64,000 nt of DNA. Source: Craspedostauros australis (lineage: Eukaryota; Bacillariophyta; Bacillariophyceae; Mastogloiales; Achnanthaceae). Positions 31,319 through 41,320 of this stretch are shown here, one piece after another. A model generated the notes under the pieces. That model did not search any database and had not been told where the DNA came from. It saw nothing but the letters and a program-made list of their open reading frames with translations. The stretch lies in assembly GCA_026770025.1 (NCBI GenBank), contig JAMXDE010000005.1:620001-684000 (forward strand), given 5' to 3'. How positions within the stretch are numbered: the stretch's first letter is position 1; every line of letters begins with the position of its first letter. A program made the translations under genes and the position numbers.

Positions 31319-32377
31319 CTGTTTCTTCGTTTTTACTGAAGTCGTCATGGCTATCGCTGTCGTTGTTGGCGTCGTTGTTGTCAATATCATCATCTTGGAT
31401 GAGATGGGCCATCTCGCTATCACGGTCGCCAGCACCATTGCTGCTGTCGTTACGATCTCACTTTCCTTCGGCTTTCGACGGCAATGTGGGGTGGATCTTT
31501 GCAGACGTTCTGATCTCGGTTGTCTTGGATGGAAGCATGATGCCAACACTTTCACGTGTTCAGACAAAGAGAAGCGTGCGAATGATGTGATGTTTGGACA
31601 CCGAAATCGATGATGTGCTCTATGTAATCGGATTAGTCAAACCGCCCAAATCGGCATCTTTGCATTGATATTTTGTGAGTGACACTTGATGATGTCATTC
31701 TCGTATCGCATTGTTGGAGTCTGTAGGGAGATATCGCATGTAAAATGAAGCCACCCCTGGAACCTGTCGTGGTGACAACTAGTGGGGAGCTGTCCCCAAA
31801 TGTTCGCGTTCGCGTTGGATCTTGGAGGGACTGAAACAATCAATTTAATCATACAATGACGTCATCAATACTGTCTAGCCTAATCTATGCTGTTGAGTAG
31901 CCTTCCTCGGTGGAAGACTATGACAACAGGAAGTTCCTTCCTCTCCACTTGTTGTTTCCATTCACAGCAAACAAAAATGAATGCTCAACGCTTCCACATG
32001 CATGTTCGTGCTTGTTGGTATCACTGCCTACTGTTCCGTTTCCGTGTTTCTGTCATACAGGTCATATGTAGCACTTGCCTTGTATGTGTTCCCACTCTAA
32101 ATTTCCCCAAAGCACAGCCCCAACCCTCCTCCATCCCCAGACCGCTGCCGGCCCATCCACTGGCAGGCAGAGGTGATCCACGAGCTATGGCACATGATGC
32201 TGCAACAGCGGCCTAGTTGGAACCACGCGCTTCACGAGGAAGGAGAGCGCGATGTGATGTCCCAGCGCATGGGATTATACTTCCAAACACTCCAAGAGCT
32301 GCCACCATGGCCCATCCCCACCCACCTTTGCCAGCTTGCCCAGCAGGTCCCAACGTCGGAGCCACGACAGGCAGAAT
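31319..32377. other. Intergenic region left of the retrotransposon, with 5' part of an interrupted frame
   Basis: 31319-32100 shows no gene. From 32101 a plus-strand frame is open without a stop up to the target-site duplication at 32378, and its composition looks like coding sequence (Trp, His, Met used in a non-repetitive way). Its continuation is found at 37482-37577 on the other side of the retrotransposon; see the separate entry. Confidence 0.45.
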
Positions 32378-32394
32378 GGCTGTTCACTCTGCTA
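32378..32394. repeat. Target-site duplication, copy adjoining the element's 3' tail
   Basis: 17 bp identical to 37465-37481. The preceding base (T at 32377) and following base (A at 32395) differ from those at the other copy, so the match is exactly 17 bp. Confidence 0.88.
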
Positions 32395-32549
32395 ATAATA
32401 ATAACTCAGTGATTACATCATAGATGTGCCTCAAGGCTTTACCCTCGCCGCCGCCGGCCCCATAGGACCAGGCTTTGAGCGAGCCGTCAAGTTGCCACTC
32501 ATCCTATTCCCAGCCATGCTGCCATGGCCTGCCGTTCTGCCTGCATAGA

Positions 32550-35500
32550 TCAAGCCCTGCGTATGGCTTTCACTGCCACTTGTACCGCTGTCATAGAGTG
32601 CACCCACTGCTGCATTTGCAGCTCGGTATCATACTCAATATTCCGGCCATCCCTGAGCAGGTGAAGCTCCAATGCCGTCATGTCGCTGCTCGCGCTCTGT
32701 TGCATCCGTTGCACCTGTTGGCGCAGGTCCTTCATCGTCGGATGCTGATCCGCGTCATGTACTTTTTCGTTCCTGGCAATCCAAACCGTCCACGGCACTT
32801 TCCAGATCCACCGCACCATCTCTCGCGCCCACGCTCTCGCGTCTGGATATATGCACTCGTTCGTCATCATCCACTGTGTCTGCTGGCGGACCAAATCCCT
32901 ATGGATGAAACCAAGCAGGAGGGGGTACCAACCAATGTAACTTTGCGGCCTGTTCACTCGGAGCTTTCGCCTCCATTTCACCAGCCCCACTCTCATCTTT
33001 CGCACCAGTCGCGGACATGTGCCTATCCGCACCATGCGGTCGAGAAGTTCTGACGTAGAGGTCTGCCAGGCTTCCTGGTGTTCACTACAGCGGAGCACAT
33101 GCATTGTCGTCTCGTCCTGCTGGCAGAACTGACACTTTGGCGTCTCTCGCTGACTAACCTGGTGCAGCTTCTTGTTGACTCCGACGAAGCCTGATGACCA
33201 CTTCGAGACAAACTTTGCCACCTCTTTGTTCTTCTTGGCCGCGCGCGTCTTCTTGTATGTGTACCAGTCCACCTGTGTCAGTTGATCTTCGTCCCACTGG
33301 AACTTTGATGCCCAATAGGTAGCTGCGTCGGCAGACTGCAGCAGCTCGTGGAGCTCCTTCGCGTCCACATGCGAGTAGTCGGCGTTGCGGAGACGTAACT
33401 TCCATCTGTTTGTAGACGTGTGCCACCTTTTCACCCGACGTCGGTTCTCTGTCAGGCTCCCGAACTGCTTGGCGTGGTTGTCAACTACAACATTGAGTTT
33501 CTCCAGCGTTGTCAGTTGCTTGCCAGTGTCATCCTGGTGGCCTTTCACCCACTTCCAGTGCAGTATCGCCAGAATCCTGTGCCGCAGCTCTCGAATCTCA
33601 GTCAGGACATCCCAGTCGCGTTGGCCCAGGCGTAGTCCATCCTCTTGGGCCTGCAACATCGCCTGCTTGCCGTCAAGTGCAATGGTAACCACACATGAGG
33701 CGTCCAGACCACGCATCCTGGCTATCACGGTAAGCGACGCCCAGATTCCCGCGAGTTCGCTTCTGTAAGCACTTTGCGCTTCGGACGGGCCCGGGACGAA
33801 CGTCTGGCACGTCATGCTTGCCGTCGTCGCCTCGTCGTACAGAATAGAAGCCGCGGTCCCTCTGGAATCTTTGAATGATCCGTCACTCACCACGAGCAGC
33901 TGGGATCTCCGTGCAGCGCACTCGGCCTCCTCGAGACTCAGTTCGCCTTGCAGATTCTCCACTGGGTCGTAGGGTTCTTCGCGCTCATCGATTGGCTGTG
34001 CCAATCCGACGAAGCCGTCCCACATCATGCCAGTTTCCGTGAGAGTCACCGAGACACGTTTGGCTCCTGTTGGGAGACTGTCTGCTGTCCCTCGCCAAGA
34101 GTAGAGCTGCCTGCGGGTTCTGCTGTTTCGACGAAGCGAATATTGCTGTGGGGGCTGTGTCCCTGTGTCGAATATATCATGGCCGTAGGTATCCTTCCAC
34201 CACCGCCAGGACCCATCGTCATGGTACCACCTACCGAGCGGCTCGTACAGGAGAAGGCCTCAAAAACACATGGACTTGCACCAGTGTTGCCATTCTTGCC
34301 ACCATCCGCTTGGTAGTCGCTCCAGCTGGTTGGCCCAGCACTTGGGTATGCAAGACGCCATGGTGCCGTCGTGAGCCTCGCCGAGTATCCTTGTGCCGTT
34401 GGCCGATACAATGTCGGACAAGCGTAGCACTCCCAACTTCTGGCGCACCATGTTCAGGTGACAGAGCTGTGCTCCTTTGATGCTTTGTTCCAGCCAGATA
34501 TCCGTGAGGAAGCTGTCTCCTTCCTGTTGGACCTTCGCTGTCGTCGTCGTCTTGTAAATCCGGATGATGGTGTCTTGGAGTTGTTGCCATAGCCCCGTCA
34601 CCCAGCACTGTGTGGCACAGTGGCCCACACTGTCAAAGGGGTACTGGAAAATAGATCTGCCCGTTCCCAGCTCTTCCTTGAGTGCCAGAATAGAGCATTC
34701 GATCATCTTTCCTGTCTGGGTTCCTCAATGCACCTCATCAAATGCAAGCTGTATTTGTGAAATCAGCTGGGCGTTGGCCGGGTTCATGATTCCCAACCCG
34801 CCAAGCGAGGTTGTGCCGTACACAAGGGCCCGTGGGAAGTTCCTGGACACTCCCATTTTTGGAAGTGACGCCAGCAGCGCCGGAGCCATGACTCGTCGCC
34901 ATTGTTGTCTGGAAAGCTGTGTCATCGGCAGGGCATACTCAATCGTCTTCAGGAACCTCAGCGATAGCGCCGACTTAGCGTCTTCCGGTGATATCTGTGC
35001 TGTCCGCATTCTGCCTCCGAAATCCTTGGCCTTCGCTCGCATCCTCTGCATCTGCTCTGTCTGGTCGCCGTCGAAATAAATGAACACTCCCAGTGTGAAC
35101 AGGGGTTGGTCCATTGTCTTGTAGGGTATCTCTGGCCTGACACCGTTTCCGTCCTCAATTTGGATGGTGGTGCGGGTGTCGACGTCCTTCCAGCCCCACT
35201 CGCCTTTGACGAACTCGGGCTGGATGGCCCACCAAGCTGACTTAGCAGGAACCAACACCTCGCCTGTCACTCTCAACAGCCGACTCCAGTTGTGGACCAT
35301 ACTCTTGAATGCCTCCGTGTTGGCTCCTTCGCTGCCTGTAACCTCCAGTCGGACCAGATCCGTGTCGTCAACAAACGCCGAGCCAAGGATCTCAATGACC
35401 TCTCCGTTGGGCGTCGTCACTTGGGATGCATGCCCCAACTTGAGCATAGCATTGAACATCACGGAGCTGATGACGGCCCAAATCGCAGGACCCGCTCCGT

Positions 35501-37463
35501 TGCCTCGTCCAATGCCATGCATTTCACAGTCTGGGCTTCGACGGTATGACCTATCTGACACCCCGTACGCTGTGCTGATGCGGTGGTCGGCGTCTCGAAG
35601 GGTCTTGAACATGCTCCGCATGGCTGCCCCATTTGCGCCTGCTGCTATCATCGCAGCTGCCGCAAAGTTGGGGACGATCCTGTCGTAACACGACTTGGTG
35701 TCATTCGAGCAGAACCCAATCGCCACCTTCTGTTGGAAACCCAGATCAACACTCAGCCTCTTGTTCAGGGCGGCATTCATGGCAGATTTGCATTTCCTGC
35801 TGCCAAATTGAAACCCGGACAATCAGCCTGCCTCCTCAGCAGTCTTCATCATTTGCCTGCCCAATCTCTTATTGTTCAGGTTGAACTGGGCGTCCATGAG
35901 TTGAATGGTCCTCATTTTCTCGATATTGAACACTTGGGCCTTCTTCAGGATCTCAACGTCTGTGATCCGTTGCCATGGTCGGGGCGAGTGTCCTGTCTGG
36001 TATGGGACATCACTCAACTGCGCGTCCGTTCTAGCCAAGCTATCCACCATCATTGCTGCCTTGTAGTGGCCAAAATGTGGGTTGCTTGGCTCCAAGTTGG
36101 TGAGCTCTGTTTGTCGCTTCCACGCTTTCTGGTGATCCTCGACTGTGAGTTCGGTCTCGTCCTGTGCTATGGGCTCTAGTGCTGCAAGTAGGGTCTGGAT
36201 CATGGGGTCAAGTTCGGCTGGAGACGTGCCCTCCTTGTTCACCAGTTGGGCTGTAAGTTCCGGTTGCCAGATACGATCCATGACACGCTTGTCTCGACCT
36301 GTCATACAGGGAGTACCGTTTGTTTGTGAGAACCTTCACTTGTTCTCCCGGATACATGCGGTGACAATCTCATGTTGTTCGGTGCATTCATGAATCCTGC
36401 CATCTTCGTCGGTGAACAGGACTTTGGTGGTCATTGACTTGTCCTGACCGAAGATCGCTTGAAGGTGGCCTGCTTGCTCCCTTTGTCTCTCACGGTTCAG
36501 CAGAAGATGTAGTGCAGCTTCGTATTCTTGATCATGAGCATCGTGGCGTTGCCTCGCAATCTCCACCAGGTAGTGTTGTCGCGCTTGTGTGTGATGTTTT
36601 TTCTGTGTGAAATAGGCTGCGTATGCTTCAGACTGTTTCTGTTTCGCTTGCTCCAGCGTCGCCTCGCTGTCCAGCCCCACTGACTTCTTGGTGCGTTGTC
36701 GAAGGAACGAACTGACTTTGACATCGGACATGTGCTTCACTTCCAAGGACCAGAACTTGATCACGTTCCTCGCGTGTTGCAGGTCGGGAGACCACGCCAC
36801 GGCACCCATTCTCAGCTTGCGACACTTCTTCTCTGCGTATCTTCTGATCTCATAGGTCTGCGCCAAGAGCTTGTCGTACTGGAGTTGTTGGGCAGGGGTC
36901 AGTCGCCATCCTTGAGATTTCGCCAGGCACCATATCTCTTGCACCCGTTCGCATATGTTGTGCTTTCCGTACTCTTCCAACAGTGCGTCATTGTACTTCT
37001 GGGTGACACGTGGGTCACTGAGGACCAACCGCCTGGGCTGAGAGGTCCAAATGGGCTTCACGGCCACACCTAGGACTTGCTCGAAACCAACGTCGACCCA
37101 TACCACTCTGTGGTCGGATGGTATGGCCTCGCCGAACCCCAGGTAGCCTGCCTTCTCCAGATGCACTCCTTCTGACACGAATATCGCGTCGATAGGCACG
37201 TTGTTTCGGTTTCTTTGTTGGGTAGCTTGCCTTGCCTGGTCTCCTGTTCTATTCCATACCGCGTTCTTCAGCCTTGTGGCCTCCAGAAGGCGAGCAGTGG
37301 TACTGTCCAGGACGTCGTCGTTGAGGTCGACCCCCAGTATAATAGTGTTGCCTTCAGTTCGTCATTTCCTGATCTCATTGGCCATGTCGTTGCCCCACGC
37401 CTCGTGCGGGTCTTCTTCCCGACCTGCCGCCGCCAGTACTCTCACCTGCGGGGACCACACCGT
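32550..37463 (-). pseudogene. Broken retrotransposon polyprotein (APE endonuclease - reverse transcriptase - RNase H)
   Basis: A single reading phase runs from 37463 to 32550 and is interrupted only by TGA codons, at 37362-37364, 36336-36338, 35823-35825, 34725-34727 and 34260-34262, before the TGA at 32550-32552. No frameshift, TAA or TAG occurs. Endonuclease motifs: TIILGVDLNDD, PIDAIFVS, SDHRVVW. Reverse transcriptase: motif A NDTKSCYDRI, motif B GIGRGNGAGPAIW (Arg where Gln is usual), motif C FVDDTD. RNase H: VSDGSF (D), YRSELAG (E), ALDGKQ (D), KGHQDD (H) and VVDNHAK (D), all catalytic residues present. Near the end CQFC...HVLRC is a zinc-binding motif typical of LINE C termini. The copy is non-functional because of the stops and the truncated endonuclease, but its domains are well preserved, so it is relatively young. 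Confidence 0.85.
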
Positions 37464-37464
37464 A

Positions 37465-37481
37465 GGCTGTTCACTCTGCTA
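37465..37481. repeat. Target-site duplication, copy adjoining the element's truncated 5' end
   Basis: 17 bp identical to 32378-32394, in the same orientation. Confidence 0.88.
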
Positions 37482-38080
37482 CATGCTATGTCCCACATCG
37501 CAGCTACCGTTCCCAGCGCAAAAAGCGTGGATGTGTCGCCGCATCTCCCAGCCTGCGAGCTGGAGCCCCGAAGCTGACCGCGTGGGCGCCGCCCCGTCTC
37601 CTGCCGTTGACGTCCAGTGACGCTTAGTGTAACATGCATGCTCTAACTACACCTACACTATCTAATGCACGCTATCTAATGCACACAATCGAATACACCA
37701 CAAGGACAGCAGCTTCCCCAACATCATCCGTTCCTGCCAGATGACTCATTCAGAAAAAAACGAGGCGACACAAAGCGCCTACGGCGCATAGTTAAAGACT
37801 CTAATCTATGTGGTAAACAACAACTACGACTTCTCCAAAACATGTCTCGACATGTGTGGAATTGGTTGCCTGAGGACAAGGCCTGCGCAGAGGCCAGGAT
37901 CAGCTTCGTGCATGCTGCAACATGGCTGACTCGAACCGTTCACATCAACGTTAGTCTAGGAAAGAAACAAGGCAATTCAAGAACAATGAAGATGCGAACC
38001 GAAGAAACATGTACGCTTCTGATTGGATAAAAAATTGTCAATTCAGTTTACTTCCGCGTGGAGTTCGTATTTGGCGGGAC

Positions 38081-38141
38081 TCTTCAAATTACATGCCATG
38101 TCAAACGAAAGTTTCGTTTGACATGGCATGTAATTTGAAGA
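38081..38141. repeat. Near-perfect 61-bp palindrome (30-bp arms, 1-nt centre)
   Basis: Left arm 38081-38110 and right arm 38112-38141 are exact reverse complements around G38111. The outer part of the arm (GGGACTC(T/A)TCAAATTACATGC) recurs once more at about 38200-38220. It could be a fold-back or MITE-like relic, or a hairpin-forming transcript. Confidence 0.9.
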
Positions 38142-38162
38142 AGCGAAATTCTCATCCACCCC

Positions 38163-38194
38163 CCAAAATAAATGTCTCTATCAGGTTATTTTGG
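38163..38194. repeat. Small inverted repeat (9-bp arms)
   Basis: CCAAAATAA at 38163-38171 pairs with TTATTTTGG at 38186-38194 around a 14-nt loop, just beyond the long palindrome. Confidence 0.7.
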
Positions 38195-38907
38195 ACCCTG
38201 GGACTCATCAAATTACATGCGATATCTCCCTTGTATCTTCGAAAGATGAGCGAGTTTGGTGTGTGGTCGGACTTCGAGCGTGGTAGCGTGCGCATGAGTC
38301 CTTGCAGGTTGTATCCGCACACTCTTGCGACGAGTTGGTCACATCACATGGCACCTCTCCTCATCCAGAACAAGCCCGTCTTCCGACAGGACCTGCAACT
38401 GACATTCATTCGGGATCTCCATCGAAGGTGAGCATGCCAGGGGATGGCATTCTTGTGGCTGGACCCATCTCTTGGTGTTGATGGTGATCTCCCGCGTTGC
38501 GAGGGTCCGCAAGCTTGTTTGGCGACAGTTGATCTTTTTGTTCTTTCATTTCCGTGCTTGGTTCGTTCATCTCTTTGGCCGATCCGGGTCGGATTGCATG
38601 CGTGCCGAAGGAGTGGCCGAGAGCTATGGCATGATCAACAATTCGTCATGCGTGGTTGGTGCAGCGAGTCGCATTCGCTGACTCTTGTATCTCACAATTT
38701 CTCATCTCGTCTACTCGACGAGCTATTCGAAACCGACGCACTATCCAATTGTCATACCCGTACTGCCTCGAACGATTGACACATTCCAACCCACCATGCG
38801 TACGTAATCCAGCGGCGGAGGCGCAGCAAGCGTCCAACAGTGATCGGTTGCTGGTACAGAGACAGTAACGATCGCATTTGGAATCGAGAACATCTGTTGA
38901 CGAGGAC

Positions 38908-41159
38908 ATGATGGCACTTGCGAGTAAGAGGCACCGAACATCGCACTTCGTGGAAAGTCCGACTTTTCTCATTTGGTGCGTTGCATTGCTGCTTTTGCTG
39001 ACGAGATCTCATCAGGGTGATGTTCTTCCAACCGCCCAAGCATTCCAAAGTTCGTCACTATTCCCATCTCGGCAGAACAATGATAGCAAGCTCAATCGAT
39101 TGATGCAAAGTCAACAGAAGAGGAGACAGCGTCAACAACATGCACAGCATGATGATGCAGCGAGTGCAACTGCTGCCAACCCGGTCCATGCAGAAGATAC
39201 CGCGGTGGCCTCAATAGAGCCGGTACTGCAGGGCAATCCATCAGAGTCCGCAGAAACATGGAAACCAAGACCGACATCATACGATGATGGAGATAGCGTT
39301 GATCGGTTCCATGACGATGTCACCAAGGTTTTGAAGAGCGTGTATGGTCACGATGAGGACCTCACCATTCCATGTGAGTGCCGTTGCGGTGTTTGAGCAA
39401 AGCGGTTCTACTGCTGTAGTGGCTGTGGGTTATGGCTGTGAGTTGTGACTGCCATTGATGTTGTTGCTACTGCTGTTGCTACTGCTCTTCTTCTCGTTGC
39501 CATTCCCATCACCATCATCTGGAGCAACAAGAAGCCGAAAACGGCAACCCAGTTCAAACCCCCTCACGAAACATGCACGCTCACATTCAACTCAATCCTT
39601 CTCGCCAACCAGTGCTGTATCGAGCACGAAACCCATCGTTCACTTCCGTGTGGACCAATGAGGATTGGAAGATGCACACCAGTCGAAGACGACTTTTGCG
39701 TCACCTCAAGGAGTTCCCAACATCGCGTCTGCTCCGACGGTGCGCACCCCAGCTCTCCGTCCTGGCGGTTTGGACAGTCAGCGTCCTGCGCATGATGGAT
39801 CAGCGATCGGGAAGTCTGAAGCTTGTGGACATCAGCCTTGGCCCATTGGGTCTCGTATCTTCATTCTTGGCCCTGTTGCTGACGCTGCGGAGTAATCAAG
39901 GGCTGACGCGACTGACACAAGCGCGGGAGGCATTCTCAAAATCGATGATGGTCACGCGAGAGATAGCACAGATCATTGCCACCAGCGTCATCCCACGCGA
40001 CGAGCAGCTCGGGTTGCTGGCAGGTACGATTCTACGATTCTACTGTGTCCACCAATCTCAGTGTTCAAAGGATCCCTCGTATGTACTCGTGTGTATGGTA
40101 CCCACGTGATTGGTACGGTGCATCTGCTTTTCGCGGGAGCATGATGTGGTCGTATTAGTATGAATCCACAGCTGAACACTGGCAGGGCATCAAAAACAAG
40201 TCGCTGTCAGTGTTGGTGGAGCGCATGCCACGGTGCGCCGTTCGATCGATCCGAGTCTTGCGTACAAAGTGCACGCAGCCCCTCGCGGTCGCGAGCCGTC
40301 ATTTCCAGATGTGCCAAAGACGCAAACTGCAAGCACTCACAATCAGCCTTCGCACAATACTACAATGCTTTGTTCTGCTTCCTTTTCAATCACGTCGCTT
40401 GCACGTGTGCACAAATGTTTCCCATGGGGACATGTTATGTTTGCTTGATCATGATACGATGATGGTGTAGCCCGACACACGAGCATCTTCGGATGGTGCT
40501 TGAAGAAGCACATCCGTGGGACGTGGAACACGACGGAGGATGTCGCCTCCATCATGTTGCCGCAGTTCAGAGATGCTCATTTTGTCACCGATTACACGAG
40601 GAAACAACCGGCGGCGATACTGCTGAGATTGCGACAGATTGTTGAGGAGATTTGCCACCCCAGCCATCCGAAGGGGCCTTTACCAAATGAAGTTCAGCAA
40701 GAATTCGCCCGATGCCTGCTGCGTCTGCAGGAGACCATTGCCGCTGCCGAGAGCATCCGAAGCAACCCAGTGCCGCCCCTGTATACGACCCATACGACCA
40801 GGCTACTTGTCTTCTATTTATTCAGCTTACCGTTGGCGATACATCGTACCATCCAGCACAGCCTGACGGCGTTCATCGTCACCATGGCTGTCGGGTTCAC
40901 CATGTTCGGGTTGGATGAAATCTCCCACCTTCTTGAAAACCCGTTTGGGTTGATGCCACTCTACCAGGTTTCGAAAGCTATCATGATGGACGTGGCGGAC
41001 GTGATCGTGCTCCCGCTGCCATCTCTCTATGCCGATGACCTTGCATCTCACGCCTTCAGCGGTAGCGGCAGCTCCGTCGACAGTGGCCTTGGCATCGAAG
41101 GTACCGCACCGGAAACTGGAAAGCAAGAGTACGACTTCAGCAAGCCCAGCTATTGGTAG
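38908..41159 (+). CDS. Bestrophin-like anion channel, plastid-targeted (three exons)
   Basis: Exons 38908-39373, 39613-40023 and 40471-41159, about 521 residues. Donors are GTGAGT (39374) and GTACGA (40024); acceptors are CCAG (39612) and GTAG (40470). Both introns are phase 1, and the joins give IP-LLYRARNPSFTSVW and GLLA-ARHTSIFGWCLK, as expected for the family. The N terminus has a hydrophobic signal core (FLIWCVALLLLLTRS) ending TAQA|FQSS, an ASAFAP-type plastid signature, then a long Gln/Ala-rich linker. Bestrophin features: WKMHTSRRRLLRHLK, the first TM pair (about 190-250: LGPLGLVSSFLALLLTLRSNQG), the TTHTTRLLVFYLFSLPLAI helix with its R-LVF signature, and the DEISHLLENPFG motif (the Ca2+/Asp-rich belt of animal bestrophins, typical DEI...-ENPFG). 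Algal bestrophins of this type sit in thylakoid membranes and pass chloride or bicarbonate, so a role in CO2 concentration or photoprotection is likely but not proven. Start at the first of two adjacent ATGs. Confidence 0.85.
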
Positions 41160-41320
41160 TGTGGTGCTCGTACTCGTATGAACCGTGTACAAGTAGTACA
41201 GCGCACAGTGTGATACACAGAACATAATCTGTGACTCCCACGACTACAACATACTTCTAGAGCATAGTATGGTATTTTAGCGCAATCTCTCCCCCTCTGT
41301 GCAGCGCACAACGAAGATTG

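Larger units (their letters stand above)
32378..37481 (-). mobile_element. 5'-truncated non-LTR (LINE-type) retrotransposon with 17-bp target-site duplication
   Basis: The element proper runs on the minus strand from 37464 to 32395 (5,070 bp). Its flanks are identical 17-bp direct repeats (plus-strand GGCTGTTCACTCTGCTA). On the minus strand the order is partial APE-type endonuclease, reverse transcriptase, RNase H, CCHC-like zinc motif, short 3' UTR and a (TTA)n tail (TTATTATTATTAG), immediately followed by the downstream repeat. The endonuclease lacks its N-terminal half because the copy starts in mid-domain, as expected for incomplete target-primed reverse transcription. There are no LTRs. 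RNase H downstream of RT plus a short TAA-type tail recalls the I-clade of LINEs, but clade assignment needs a phylogeny. Confidence 0.88.
32101..37577 (+). pseudogene. Unidentified short reading frame split by the retrotransposon insertion
   Basis: Segments 32101-32394 and 37482-37577 on the plus strand are joined in phase through one copy of the 17-bp target-site duplication. The frame is then open for about 129 codons to a TGA at 37575-37577. The first in-frame ATG is at 32194; an in-frame TAA lies at 32098-32100, so the 5' part of the gene would have to be on another exon. I recognise no domain. It could be a host gene broken by the element or the remnant of an older mobile element. The phase continuity across the duplication is directly visible; its meaning is inference. 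Confidence 0.4.
37482..38907. other. Region right of the retrotransposon; holds a long palindrome
   Basis: 37482-37577 continues the split reading frame described above. 37620-38040 is AT-richer with CTATCTAATGCAC repeats (about 37658-37684). A palindrome lies at 38081-38141 and a smaller hairpin at 38163-38194. 38250-38907 contains short frames with no recognisable motif and the likely leader of the bestrophin gene. Confidence 0.45.

Noticed and set aside
32550-37463. TGA read as a sense codon (genetic code variant)
   Set aside because: Several confirmed host genes in the window terminate at TGA right after their conserved domains, and the element uses TGG for tryptophan, so decay by CpG deamination is the simpler reading.
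37900-37960. Possible tRNA (B-box-like GGTTCGAGTC on the minus strand near 37938)
   Set aside because: No matching A-box, anticodon arm or acceptor stem could be found around it.
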